Origin: Planctomycetia bacterium
Lineage (GTDB): Bacteria > Planctomycetota > Planctomycetia > Gemmatales > Gemmataceae
NCBI GenBank assembly: GCA_005786805.1
Contig: SYCV01000066.1
Coordinates: 62,001 to 126,000, forward strand
Direction: 5' to 3'
Length of the DNA: 64,000 nucleotides
Under the pieces are notes generated by a model. The model was given only the letters and a program-made list of their open reading frames with translations, did not search any database and was not told the origin of the DNA. A program made the translations under genes and the position numbers. Numbering within the stretch: the stretch's first letter is position 1; each line of letters begins with the position of its first letter. Positions 7,801-16,049 of the stretch are shown piece by piece.

Positions 7801-9462
7801 ATGCCTGTGGCAGCCTTGGCCGAACATGGATGTTCGGCAACATTTCTAAATTCTGTTGTGAAATCCCCCTGGTTGTTTCCCAGGCTTTCTTCCGTTGCAG
7901 ATTTTATATCCAAGCCTTTTGAGGAATCCTGGCAGGATATTAAATCTGATCCCGGAGCTGTCTGTTTTTTGCTCCACCATTCAGATTCCAATCCCGATTC
8001 TGTTTTTCCTGTGTGCCTTGAGCAAAATAAGGACGCTATATCGAGGGATTTTTTATCTTTGTTGCGGTTGGGGTTCAGTCTTGAATCTTCCTTGATTTGT
8101 AATGAATCACTGGTGAATGCGTTATGCAGGGCCGCAGTTGCATCTGAGATTTCAACCATTACAGGTTTGGTTTCCCCTGAAGTCGCATGGGTGGCAGGCT
8201 TGTTATTCAATTTTAAATCATTGGCTAAAAATCACGCCCAGGAACAATCTGATAATTCAATTTTGATGAGTCAGTATGGGATGCCTTTATGGATCAGGCT
8301 TGTGAATTTGCTTTCGTTGAAAAATGGTTTGGAAATAGCGAACGCGGCGGGGTTGAAACCAGGTTTTGGTGAATTATTGCTAATTGCGGATTCTTTTTCC
8401 CGTGATGGAAGTGGGGGTGAGACTTCGCAGTTTTCGCGTTGGGAAAAGAAATTAAATTGTAACGGTTTGCGCGATAAGGTCGATTTGGTCGCGATAATAA
8501 ACAAATGGTTTGGAGGGAATATTCGCGCGTATGTTGATTCCAAGAGGAGGCCACCGGAATTTGTAATAGCGGATTCTCTTCAATTCGCAATGGATGCTTT
8601 TGGAGAAAGTCGTTTGATGCGGTTGCGGGATAATTCAGAGTCTAAAGCCTACAAATTTGCTTTGCAAAATCATTTGGCTTCTGAAACCCAGAGGCTAAAT
8701 GACATGAAATTACAATCCGTTGTGGAGCTTGCAGCCGGTGCCGGTCATGAATTTAATAACCCCTTGGCGGTGATCCAGGGACAATCCCAGTTTATTCTTT
8801 CTCGGATGGATGATTTGGAAATAGATGAAACAAGGGAAAAGCTCAAAGGGGCCCTTGAAAGTATTGGAAGGCAGACAAAGCGAATAAATCTCATCCTGCG
8901 CAACTTAATGCAGTTTGCCAGGCCCGCGATCGCAGCGCCTGTAAAATTTGAAATCAATAGTGTCATTTTTGAAACGATTGAGAGATTGGCAGACTGGGCC
9001 ACGGAAAAAAAAGTAAAATTGAATTCTGTTAAAGATGATTTTGGTTCACTATCTGTTTTTGCTGATCAAGCCCAGACAAGGACAATTTTGGAGAATGTGA
9101 TCCGTAATGCTGTTGAGGCCGCTGGAATTGATGGATGGGTCAGGGTTGGTGTTGAAAAAGATGGGGCAGGGCAGCTCGTCTTTATTGTGGAAGACAGTGG
9201 TCCGGGACCAGAAATCGGGAATGTTGCGAATTTGTTTGATCCATTTTTTTCAGGCAGGCAGGCAGGCAGGGGCAAAGGTTTGGGACTTTCCGTTGCCTGG
9301 AGGCTTTGCCAGATGAACAACGGTAACATCACCTTTAAGTTGCCTGCGGAAACAAATCCCACAAGATTTGAGATTTATCTGCCCATGAACGAGGGAGCCG
9401 TTTCAAACTTTTCCAAACAGGATCAAAAGACATCGATGGACTCCTCCTTTAAAGCAGCTTGA
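7801..9462 (+). CDS. sensor histidine kinase with N-terminal HDOD-like region
   Basis: 553 aa, no transmembrane segments, so a cytoplasmic kinase. The N-terminal ~230 residues resemble a degenerate HDOD domain ('ESLVNALCRAAVASEIS' then 'SPEVAWVAGLLFNFKSLA'). The kinase core follows: H-box 'GAGHEFNNPLAVIQG', N-box 'ILENVIRNAVEAAG', G1 box 'VEDSGPGPEIG', F-box 'LFDPFFSG' and G2 box 'GRGKGLGLSVAW', all intact. The partner is probably the HTH-REC protein upstream. The start is uncertain: GGAG lies only 1 nt before the ATG at 7801, while a GTG at 7807 has better spacing. The G2 region is encoded by five CAGG tetranucleotide repeats (9251-9270). The next gene follows after 24 bp. Confidence 0.88.
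   Translation: MPVAALAEHGCSATFLNSVVKSPWLFPRLSSVADFISKPFEESWQDIKSDPGAVCFLLHHSDSNPDSVFPVCLEQNKDAISRDFLSLLRLGFSLESSLICNESLVNALCRAAVASEISTITGLVSPEVAWVAGLLFNFKSLAKNHAQEQSDNSILMSQYGMPLWIRLVNLLSLKNGLEIANAAGLKPGFGELLLIADSFSRDGSGGETSQFSRWEKKLNCNGLRDKVDLVAIINKWFGGNIRAYVDSKRRPPEFVIADSLQFAMDAFGESRLMRLRDNSESKAYKFALQNHLASETQRLNDMKLQSVVELAAGAGHEFNNPLAVIQGQSQFILSRMDDLEIDETREKLKGALESIGRQTKRINLILRNLMQFARPAIAAPVKFEINSVIFETIERLADWATEKKVKLNSVKDDFGSLSVFADQAQTRTILENVIRNAVEAAGIDGWVRVGVEKDGAGQLVFIVEDSGPGPEIGNVANLFDPFFSGRQAGRGKGLGLSVAWRLCQMNNGNITFKLPAETNPTRFEIYLPMNEGAVSNFSKQDQKTSMDSSFKAA
9251..9270 (+). repeat. (CAGG)5 tetranucleotide repeat inside the kinase gene
   Basis: Five exact tandem copies of CAGG encode part of the ATP-lid segment 'SGRQAGRG'. 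Gain or loss of one unit would shift the frame and remove the end of the catalytic domain. Confidence 0.8.
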
Positions 9463-9486
9463 TTTAATTGATATCTGGCGGGAAAA

Positions 9487-10353
9487 ATGCAGGAAATCAA
9501 TGAAATTAAAATTAGTTCCGAGATTTTGGGTACTACTTCGGTCGTAAAGTCCTCTTCATTGGAATTTCGACTTGAGAGAGGGGATGTGGTTTATCCCTCG
9601 TGGTCCCTTGATGAATTTTTAAACCCGGGTGAATTACAGTTTTTGTGCAACTTAAAACCCAGGGGGATGTGGAGTAAAACCATTGATTACCACCAAATAA
9701 ATGGGAAATTGAATGGGCATAACTCCAAGGATGTCCAAAGTTTGTTCGGACGGGTTTCAAGTATCCTGCTCGAAAAGATTCAAAAATTACTGCCTAAATA
9801 TTCAGGGGCGATTCGTCTTGATCGAATTGTTTTAAAAAACTCCGAGGTTGCGACTACTTGTGGCAAAATCCTTGAAAGAGATGATCTTCTTCATTTGGAT
9901 ACCCTTGCTGGTGCATACCCTGAAGAATTGAGATTAATAAAGTTAAGCTGCAATATTAATTCAAAAAAAACAAGAGTTTGGGAAAAGGGGCCGACACTTG
10001 CTGATTTATTATTAGATAACCGGGTAAAAGCCAATCTTTTATTAAAATCAAAGGTGGGGCGACAGTCATTTAATTTCAATAAAACATCAGAATCTATAGT
10101 TGATAAAATAGGTGGTTTGATTAGAAAAAGTGATGTGATACAAGAAAAAATACCAAGAAAATTGCTGGTTTTTCCTGCTCAATCATCATGGATTGCAATG
10201 ACGGATGTTTGTTTGCACTCCACTTTGCGTGGAGCAAATGTTTTGGAATTATATTTTTTTGTTAGGCAGGAGTCGTTGTGTTCCATTGGTTTATCCGCAC
10301 CATCCCTTCTTGATGCTTTTTTTGCTTCCCCAATCATTCAATCCGCAGCATAA
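9487..10353 (+). CDS. Kdo hydroxylase-like Fe(II)/2-oxoglutarate enzyme
   Basis: 288 aa; the ATG is preceded by GGCGGGAAAA. The sequence matches my knowledge of the Kdo_hydroxy family (KdoO), which adds a 3-hydroxyl to Kdo of lipid A core. It shows 'IRLDRIVLKNSEVATTCGK' (about 109-127), 'RDDLLHLDTLAGAYPEELRL' with the iron-binding HxD (His136, Asp138), 'NINSKKTRVW' and a distal His in 'DVCLHSTLRGANVLE' (His244). It lies between the kinase (24 bp upstream) and comF (7 bp downstream), apparently in one transcript. An LPS-kinase-like gene at the end of the window fits an LPS-bearing envelope. Substrate is inferred only; another sugar-acid could be the target. Confidence 0.65.
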   Translation: MQEINEIKISSEILGTTSVVKSSSLEFRLERGDVVYPSWSLDEFLNPGELQFLCNLKPRGMWSKTIDYHQINGKLNGHNSKDVQSLFGRVSSILLEKIQKLLPKYSGAIRLDRIVLKNSEVATTCGKILERDDLLHLDTLAGAYPEELRLIKLSCNINSKKTRVWEKGPTLADLLLDNRVKANLLLKSKVGRQSFNFNKTSESIVDKIGGLIRKSDVIQEKIPRKLLVFPAQSSWIAMTDVCLHSTLRGANVLELYFFVRQESLCSIGLSAPSLLDAFFASPIIQSAA

Positions 10354-10360
10354 TATTTCG

Positions 10361-11107
10361 ATGAAAGAGACTTATGCAAAAATTGCATTTCAATGGTTGA
10401 ATGCTGGTTTACATGTTTGCGCACCCGCATTGTGTCATGGTTGTAATAATTTACTGGATTATCGTGAAACTTGGATTTGTAAACTTTGTTCTGAACGGTT
10501 CCAACCGTCTTCGGATCCCAAATGCCAACGATGTGCAGCCAGAGTCGGGCCAAATTTGGACACAGTTAATGGCTGTGTAGTGTGTAAAAACGACCATTTT
10601 TATTTTGAAAAGGTGGTTTCATTGGGTTTTTACCAAGACCAGTATAAAGATGAGATATTGAGAATTAAAAACTCAAGGGATGAACCTCTCGCACGAACTC
10701 TTGGTAATTTGCTGGGTAAGTACATTGTAAAGAATAGTTTATTTGAGCCGGACTTGATAACCTGTGTCCCAGTTCATTGGTGGAAAAGATTGCTGAAGGG
10801 TTACAATCAGACTGAAGCCATAGCGACTGGGGTGTCGGATGTTTTGAAAATTACATTTGCAAATTCAATTCTTAGAAAAAACCGTCATACATCCGAGCAA
10901 TCAGGATTATTGCCCACTGCAAGGAGGAAAAACCTGCGAGATGCATTTTCTTGCACAGCCAAGGAATCCATCAAGGGCAAGCGGATACTGCTTGTGGACG
11001 ATGTGTTGACAACGGGAACAACTGCAAATCAGGTTGCAAAGGTCTTGGTTTCCGCTGGTGCCAAAAAAGTCATAGTGGCGGTTATTGCAAGATCTTTTGG
11101 CAGATGA
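10361..11107 (+). CDS. comF: ComF family phosphoribosyltransferase-like protein
   Basis: 248 aa from the ATG at 10361, 7 bp after the preceding stop and without its own clear Shine-Dalgarno, suggesting translational coupling. The track start (10205) would overlap the upstream gene by about 150 bp and is rejected. The N-terminus has the ComF zinc-finger cysteines ('CHGCNNLL', 'CKLCSERF', 'CQRCAARVG', 'CVVCKNDHF'). The C-terminus is a PRTase fold with 'KGYNQTEAIA' and the PRPP loop 'RILLVDDVLTTGTTA'. In competent bacteria ComF supports DNA uptake and interacts with ComFA and DNA-processing proteins; no other competence gene is nearby. Confidence 0.9.
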   Translation: MKETYAKIAFQWLNAGLHVCAPALCHGCNNLLDYRETWICKLCSERFQPSSDPKCQRCAARVGPNLDTVNGCVVCKNDHFYFEKVVSLGFYQDQYKDEILRIKNSRDEPLARTLGNLLGKYIVKNSLFEPDLITCVPVHWWKRLLKGYNQTEAIATGVSDVLKITFANSILRKNRHTSEQSGLLPTARRKNLRDAFSCTAKESIKGKRILLVDDVLTTGTTANQVAKVLVSAGAKKVIVAVIARSFGR

Positions 11108-11227
11108 TGTCAAAATAAAGGGGATGTTGGATATAATTTGGCTGTAGGGAATACTCTTGATAATTTAGATGGTTCGCTGGAAGTATTTCTTTTTTTAATA
11201 TAGTCTTCGTTATTATGAATCAATTTT

Positions 11228-11256
11228 TTGACACCTGCCGGATATGGGCAATAAAT
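11228..11256 (+). promoter_or_regulatory. candidate sigma-70 promoter upstream of DUF1573 gene
   Basis: TTGACA at 11228-11233 is followed 17-18 bp later by AT-rich sequence (ATAAAT/TAAATA) lying about 55 bp before the DUF1573 start. The -35 is perfect but the -10 is weak. The 200-bp spacer after comF otherwise shows no gene. Confidence 0.35.
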
Positions 11257-11310
11257 AATATAAGTGGGTTTTAAGTGGGGATAAACAAGTTGCTAATCGG
11301 GAGTGACCAG

Positions 11311-12291
11311 ATGTCATGTCGTTTGATTTTATCTATTGCGTTCTTTTTGGCTTGTGGAGGCGTACAGGCTTCCAATTGGGCTGAAAATATGTTTGTTGAA
11401 TTAAACAAGGATTTTGGGGCCGTTCCCAGGGGGCCAATTCTTGTTCATAAATTCCAAGTTAAAAATAACACATCTGAAACCGTGCATATTTCAGGTGTTA
11501 GGGTTTCTTGTGGTTGTGTGAGTGCGTCGGTTTTAAAAAACCAGATACTGCCCAACGAAGAAACATCTGTCATTGCGAATATGGACAGCACTAGGTTTAG
11601 TGGTTCAAAAAGTGTGACTGTTTATGTGACTTTTGATAAACCCAGGTTTGAAGAGGTTCGATTGCTTGTTCAGGCATATGGAAGAAATGATTATGCCGTT
11701 TTTCCGGAGAATTTTAATTTTAATGAGATTCAAAGGGGAAAAACAGCCGAGTCTAAAATTACTCTAAGATTTTACGGGTACCCGAATATTGAGATGGTTG
11801 AGTCCAAGACAGAAAGCAATTATTTGAAGGTTAAGTCTTCCTTGGTCAAGAGGGAGGGGAATGATGTGGTATATGAGGCTACAGCAATTGTTCGCGAGGA
11901 TATTCCGGTAGGAAAATGGTTTTCGGATATTTTCTTTAAAACCAATGTCGCATCAATCCCGATAGTTCGGGTGCCGGTGAATATACAGGTTGAATCCATG
12001 TTGACAGTAAGTCCATCCACTCTTTCCATGGGCAAGGTCAAAATGGGTGATTCCAGTGATCGAAAAATTGTGGTCCGAGGTAGTCAGCCGTTTAAGATTC
12101 TTGGTGTTGAGGGTTTGGATGATAACTGGGCTGTAAAAGACCTGCCAAAGGAGAAAAAAGATGTTCATGTGGTCACCTTTAACTTTAAAGCGAATAAGGA
12201 AGGGGATTTAAGGCATAAATTGGTGATTAAAACCGATATTCCAGAGGATGGTACCATCGAATTTAACACCAACGCTATTGTTGGCAAATAA
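11311..12291 (+). CDS. DUF1573 domain-containing secreted protein
   Basis: 326 aa. The ATG at 11311 has GGGAG at 7 nt and opens a signal peptide ('MSCRLILSIAFFLACGGVQA'); the upstream GTG in the track (11275) is less likely. Residues about 30-130 show the DUF1573 Ig-like pattern: 'DFGAVPRGPILVHKFQVKN' and the diagnostic 'GVRVSCGCVSASV'. A second Ig-like module with 'NEIQRGKTAESKITLRFYG' and a third with 'TLSMGKVKMGDSSDRKIVVRG' follow. The family is abundant in planctomycetes and Bacteroidetes as exported proteins of unknown function. A strong terminator follows. Confidence 0.85.
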   Translation: MSCRLILSIAFFLACGGVQASNWAENMFVELNKDFGAVPRGPILVHKFQVKNNTSETVHISGVRVSCGCVSASVLKNQILPNEETSVIANMDSTRFSGSKSVTVYVTFDKPRFEEVRLLVQAYGRNDYAVFPENFNFNEIQRGKTAESKITLRFYGYPNIEMVESKTESNYLKVKSSLVKREGNDVVYEATAIVREDIPVGKWFSDIFFKTNVASIPIVRVPVNIQVESMLTVSPSTLSMGKVKMGDSSDRKIVVRGSQPFKILGVEGLDDNWAVKDLPKEKKDVHVVTFNFKANKEGDLRHKLVIKTDIPEDGTIEFNTNAIVGK

Positions 12292-12313
12292 ACTGGTGCA
12301 AATTTTAACGACC

Positions 12314-12376
12314 AAGCGGTTCGGGAACATTGCAATCTTTTGCAATAGAGTCTCGAACCGTTTGATGTTTTTTAGT
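12314..12376 (+). terminator. intrinsic terminator after DUF1573 gene
   Basis: Nested hairpin: cggttcg (12317-12323) pairs with cgaaccg (12354-12360), and an inner attgcaa/ttgcaat pair closes a short loop. 'tttgatgtttttt' follows. It lies about 25 bp after the stop. Confidence 0.65.
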
Positions 12377-12446
12377 ACATTTTCCTTATAGATCTTTAAA
12401 TGATCACCATTGTCAATGTTCCTCCCATTATTGACTGGAATTTTCC

Positions 12447-15400
12447 ATGACCGATGTTCGCAGATTTAAAAAAATACTTGTTGCCAATCGAAGTGAAATT
12501 GCAATCCGTGTGTTTCGAACCGCAAGTGAGTTAAACATAAAAACGGTTGCAATTTATTCCCATGAGGATCGTTTCGCCCTTCATCGTTTCAAGGCAGATG
12601 AAGCCTACAAGATCGGAAAAGCTGGTGAACCTATTCGCTCTTATCTTGCGATTGATGCCATAGTTTCATTGGCTGTGTTGCACGATGTTGATGCTATTCA
12701 TCCCGGTTATGGATTTTTATCGGAGAACGCTGATTTTGCAAAAGCAGCAATCAAGGCTGGCATTGCGTTCATAGGGCCACGCCCTGAAGTGTTGATGAAC
12801 CTTGGGGACAAGGTCCAGGCTAGATTGCTTGCCCAAAGGGCAAAAGTACCGATTCTTTCCGGAAGTGATGCGGTTTCAAGTATTGAAGAAGCAAAGCAGA
12901 TTGCAAACAAACTTGGTTATCCAATTATAATCAAGGCGTCGATGGGTGGTGGTGGTAGAGGCATGAGGGTGGTGAATTCGGAATCAAAACTCCAGGATGC
13001 CCTCGAGCAGGCCCAAAGAGAGGCTGGTGCCGCTTTTGGTGTCTCGGATGTGTTTATTGAAAAATTCATCCGAAAGGCAAGACATATTGAGGTTCAGTTG
13101 CTTGGGGACAAACACGGTAATTTGCTGCATTTGTTTGAAAGGGATTGCTCGGTCCAGCGCAGGCACCAGAAAGTCGTTGAAATTGCCCCCGCTTTTAACT
13201 TGGACAAGGAAACTCGACAAGGAATATTGGATGCCGCTATCGCCATTGGTCGTGAAGCTGGAGTTGATAATGCTTCAACAGTAGAGTTTCTGGTTGATGC
13301 GGAAACCAATAAGTTTTATTTCATCGAGGTTAATCCGCGTATCCAGGTGGAACACACAGTCACGGAGCAGGTTTCCGGTGTCGACCTGATCAAAAGTCAG
13401 ATCCTTGTAGCCCAAGGCCTGCCTCTTGGCAGTCGGGAAATTGGATTTAAAAACCAGTCAGATATCACATTGCGTGGCTATGCAATTCAGTGCAGGGTAA
13501 CAACTGAAGATCCACTGAATAATTTTCTTCCTGATTACGGCAAGTTGAGCAACTATCGCTCCGCAAGTGGAATGGGCATCCGCCTCGATGCCGGTTCAGC
13601 ATTCACAGGTGCGGTTATAAATCCGTTTTATGATTCCCTTCTTGTAAAGGTCACCGCCAGTGCCTTGAGTTATGAGGATGCCGCAAGGAGAATGCTTCGA
13701 AGCTTGAATGAGTTCAGGATTCGAGGTGTAAAAACCAACATTCCGTTTCTTATCAATCTTGTCAATCATGCTGATTTTCTCAATGGACTGTGCACCACTA
13801 GATTCATTGATGAAACACCTTCTTTGCTTGATCTTCCGGTGCGGCAGGATCGGGCGACGAGGTTGCTGCGATATTTGGGGGATATCATCGTAAATGGTCA
13901 TCCGGATATAAAGCGCCCAAAAGGTCTAAGGGAGGCAATTCCCCAGGAACCAGAATTGAGCCAGGTGGTTCAAAATTCGATTGGAAAATCCGCCCCGAAG
14001 GGCACAAGGGATATTTTCAAGGAACTCGGGGCGGAGGGATTCTCTAAATGGCTTCGGGATGAGAAGAAACTATGGGTTACGGATACTACTTTCCGGGATG
14101 CTCACCAGTCGCTTCTGGCAACCAGGATGCGTACCCGTGACATGCTGCGTATCGCGCCTTTTTATGCCGCCCGATTGAATGGCCTGTTTTCCCTTGAGAT
14201 GTGGGGCGGGGCCACCTTTGACACCGCAATGCGCTTCCTTAAGGAATCCCCGTGGGATCGACTTGCGGAAATGCGTGAAAGGGTTCCCAATATCCTTTTT
14301 CAAATGTTGTTGCGATCCGCGAATGCGGTAGGTTACACCAGCTACCCGGACAATGTTGTGAAGCGTTTCGTGAAGGAAGCGGGTATTGCAGGGGTTGATG
14401 TTTTTCGTGTGTTCGACGCGCTTAATGGGATTCCCAATCTACAACTGGCCATTGAGTCCGTAAGGGATTCAGGAATGATTTGTGAGGCTGCAATCTGTTA
14501 CACGGGTGATATCCTTGATCCCAACCGAAACAAGTATAATCTCGCTTATTATGTTGGCTTGGCAAAACAATTGGAGAAGTTAGGGGCCAACATCATAGCG
14601 ATCAAGGATATGGCTGGATTGCTTAAGCCTTGGGCTGCCCAAAAACTAGTACGCGCTTTAAGGCAGGAGATTTCTCTTCCCATTCATTTTCATACCCATG
14701 ATTGTGCAGGCGGGCAAATCGCATCCCTGCTTTTTGCAGCTTCAGAATCGGTTGATGTGGTGGATGCCGCTATGGCTCCTTTTTCTGGAATGACAAGTCA
14801 ACCCAGCCTAAACTTCCTTGTCGAATCCCTAAAATTCCAGGATCGCGACCCAAATTTGGACAAGGAGGCCCTCAATGAGGTTTCCTTGTATTGGGAGGCT
14901 GTTCGTGCGATGTATTCGCCTTTTGAAACCGGGCAGTTGGCTCCTACCGCTGATGTTTATGTGAATGAAATGCCGGGCGGACAGTACACTAATCTTTTTC
15001 AGCAAGCAAAGGCGGTTGGCCTTGGTGATCGATGGCGTGAAGTTTGTGAAATGTACACCCAGGTCAATATGATGTTTGGAGACATTGTCAAAGTTACCCC
15101 TACCTCCAAGGTTGTTGGTGATATGGCTTTGTTTATGGTTGGAAATGGGCTGAGCAGGCAAGACATCGAGACTGGCAAACGAGAGCTTTCGTTTCCGGAA
15201 TCTGTCGTTGAGTTTTTTGAGGGAAGATTAGGCGAGCCACTAGGTGGTTTTCCGAAAGATGTGCAAACGAAAGTACTCAAGGGCAAGGCACCAATTTCAG
15301 GTAGACCGGGGGCGTCTCTTCCCGCTGCTGATTTTGATGCTTCAAAATCGCAATTGGAAAAAACCACCGGGGTTTCTCACGGGATTCAGGAAGTTCTAAG

Positions 15401-15917
15401 CTACATTCTTTATCCCAAGGTTTTCCCGGAATTTGTTGAACATCAAAAGCGTTATTCTGATACCAGTGTGTTACCCACCCCCGTTTTTTTTCATGGCATG
15501 CAACCTGGGGATGAGGCGAGCATTGAGATTGAACAGGGAAAAACCCTGATTTTGAAATTTCTGACTGTTGGTGAGCCTCATTTGGATGGCACTCGAACAG
15601 TATTTTTTGAATTGAACGGTCAACCCCGGGAAGTGGTGACTCTTGATAAATCCCTGACTGCTAAAACCGCTGCTAGACCAAAAGTTATTCCGGGTAACCC
15701 TTTTGAAATTGCGGCGCCGATGCCGGGTGTAATTTCGAAAATGTTGGTTGCAACAGGCGAGGAAGTCAGCCCCGGGCAAAAGCTTTTTGTTCTTGAAGCC
15801 ATGAAGATGGAAACCACGGTTTGCGCGGAAAAGTCGGGTATCGCCTCGCTTATTACAGTCTCGGCTGGCGCGCAGGTTGAAGGCGGGGATTTGATCGTCA
15901 AACTCCAATCCGTGTGA
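12447..15917 (+). CDS. pyc: pyruvate carboxylase
   Basis: 1156 aa, the full length of a single-chain pyruvate carboxylase, which makes oxaloacetate from pyruvate and bicarbonate with ATP and biotin. Domains in order: biotin carboxylase (about 1-460) with ATP-grasp 'KASMGGGGRGMRVV' and 'EVNPRIQVEHTVTEQVSGVD'; carboxyltransferase (about 540-830) with 'WVTDTTFRDAHQSLLATRMR', 'EMWGGATFD' and the metal ligands in 'HFHTHDCAGG'; allosteric/PC linker; and biotinyl carrier with 'VLEAMKMET' (biotin-Lys about 1120). It is cytoplasmic and anaplerotic. Its stop codon lies inside a perfect hairpin. Confidence 0.97.
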   Translation: MTDVRRFKKILVANRSEIAIRVFRTASELNIKTVAIYSHEDRFALHRFKADEAYKIGKAGEPIRSYLAIDAIVSLAVLHDVDAIHPGYGFLSENADFAKAAIKAGIAFIGPRPEVLMNLGDKVQARLLAQRAKVPILSGSDAVSSIEEAKQIANKLGYPIIIKASMGGGGRGMRVVNSESKLQDALEQAQREAGAAFGVSDVFIEKFIRKARHIEVQLLGDKHGNLLHLFERDCSVQRRHQKVVEIAPAFNLDKETRQGILDAAIAIGREAGVDNASTVEFLVDAETNKFYFIEVNPRIQVEHTVTEQVSGVDLIKSQILVAQGLPLGSREIGFKNQSDITLRGYAIQCRVTTEDPLNNFLPDYGKLSNYRSASGMGIRLDAGSAFTGAVINPFYDSLLVKVTASALSYEDAARRMLRSLNEFRIRGVKTNIPFLINLVNHADFLNGLCTTRFIDETPSLLDLPVRQDRATRLLRYLGDIIVNGHPDIKRPKGLREAIPQEPELSQVVQNSIGKSAPKGTRDIFKELGAEGFSKWLRDEKKLWVTDTTFRDAHQSLLATRMRTRDMLRIAPFYAARLNGLFSLEMWGGATFDTAMRFLKESPWDRLAEMRERVPNILFQMLLRSANAVGYTSYPDNVVKRFVKEAGIAGVDVFRVFDALNGIPNLQLAIESVRDSGMICEAAICYTGDILDPNRNKYNLAYYVGLAKQLEKLGANIIAIKDMAGLLKPWAAQKLVRALRQEISLPIHFHTHDCAGGQIASLLFAASESVDVVDAAMAPFSGMTSQPSLNFLVESLKFQDRDPNLDKEALNEVSLYWEAVRAMYSPFETGQLAPTADVYVNEMPGGQYTNLFQQAKAVGLGDRWREVCEMYTQVNMMFGDIVKVTPTSKVVGDMALFMVGNGLSRQDIETGKRELSFPESVVEFFEGRLGEPLGGFPKDVQTKVLKGKAPISGRPGASLPAADFDASKSQLEKTTGVSHGIQEVLSYILYPKVFPEFVEHQKRYSDTSVLPTPVFFHGMQPGDEASIEIEQGKTLILKFLTVGEPHLDGTRTVFFELNGQPREVVTLDKSLTAKTAARPKVIPGNPFEIAAPMPGVISKMLVATGEEVSPGQKLFVLEAMKMETTVCAEKSGIASLITVSAGAQVEGGDLIVKLQSV

Positions 15918-15935
15918 TTGCTTGGCAATCACACG
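15911..15935 (+). terminator. perfect hairpin overlapping the pyc stop codon
   Basis: An 11-bp perfect stem, cgtgtgattgc (15911-15921) with gcaatcacacg (15925-15935), has a 3-nt loop and includes the pyc TGA (15915-15917). No T-run follows, so it may be an RNA 3'-end stabiliser or a terminator of non-canonical kind. Confidence 0.5.
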
Positions 15936-16049
15936 CCTGTCTCGGGGGTTTCCAAAGCCATTTCTTGCAATGTCTTTCGATTCCAAGTAATCTATTTGTT
16001 AATGTCATAGTTCGATTATAAGACTTTTATATTTGGCAAGGATTATTCA

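Noticed and set aside
7653-8210. 185-aa minus-strand ORF across the regulator/kinase junction
   Set aside because: Antisense to the kinase gene and to a terminator hairpin; composition looks like reversed coding sequence.
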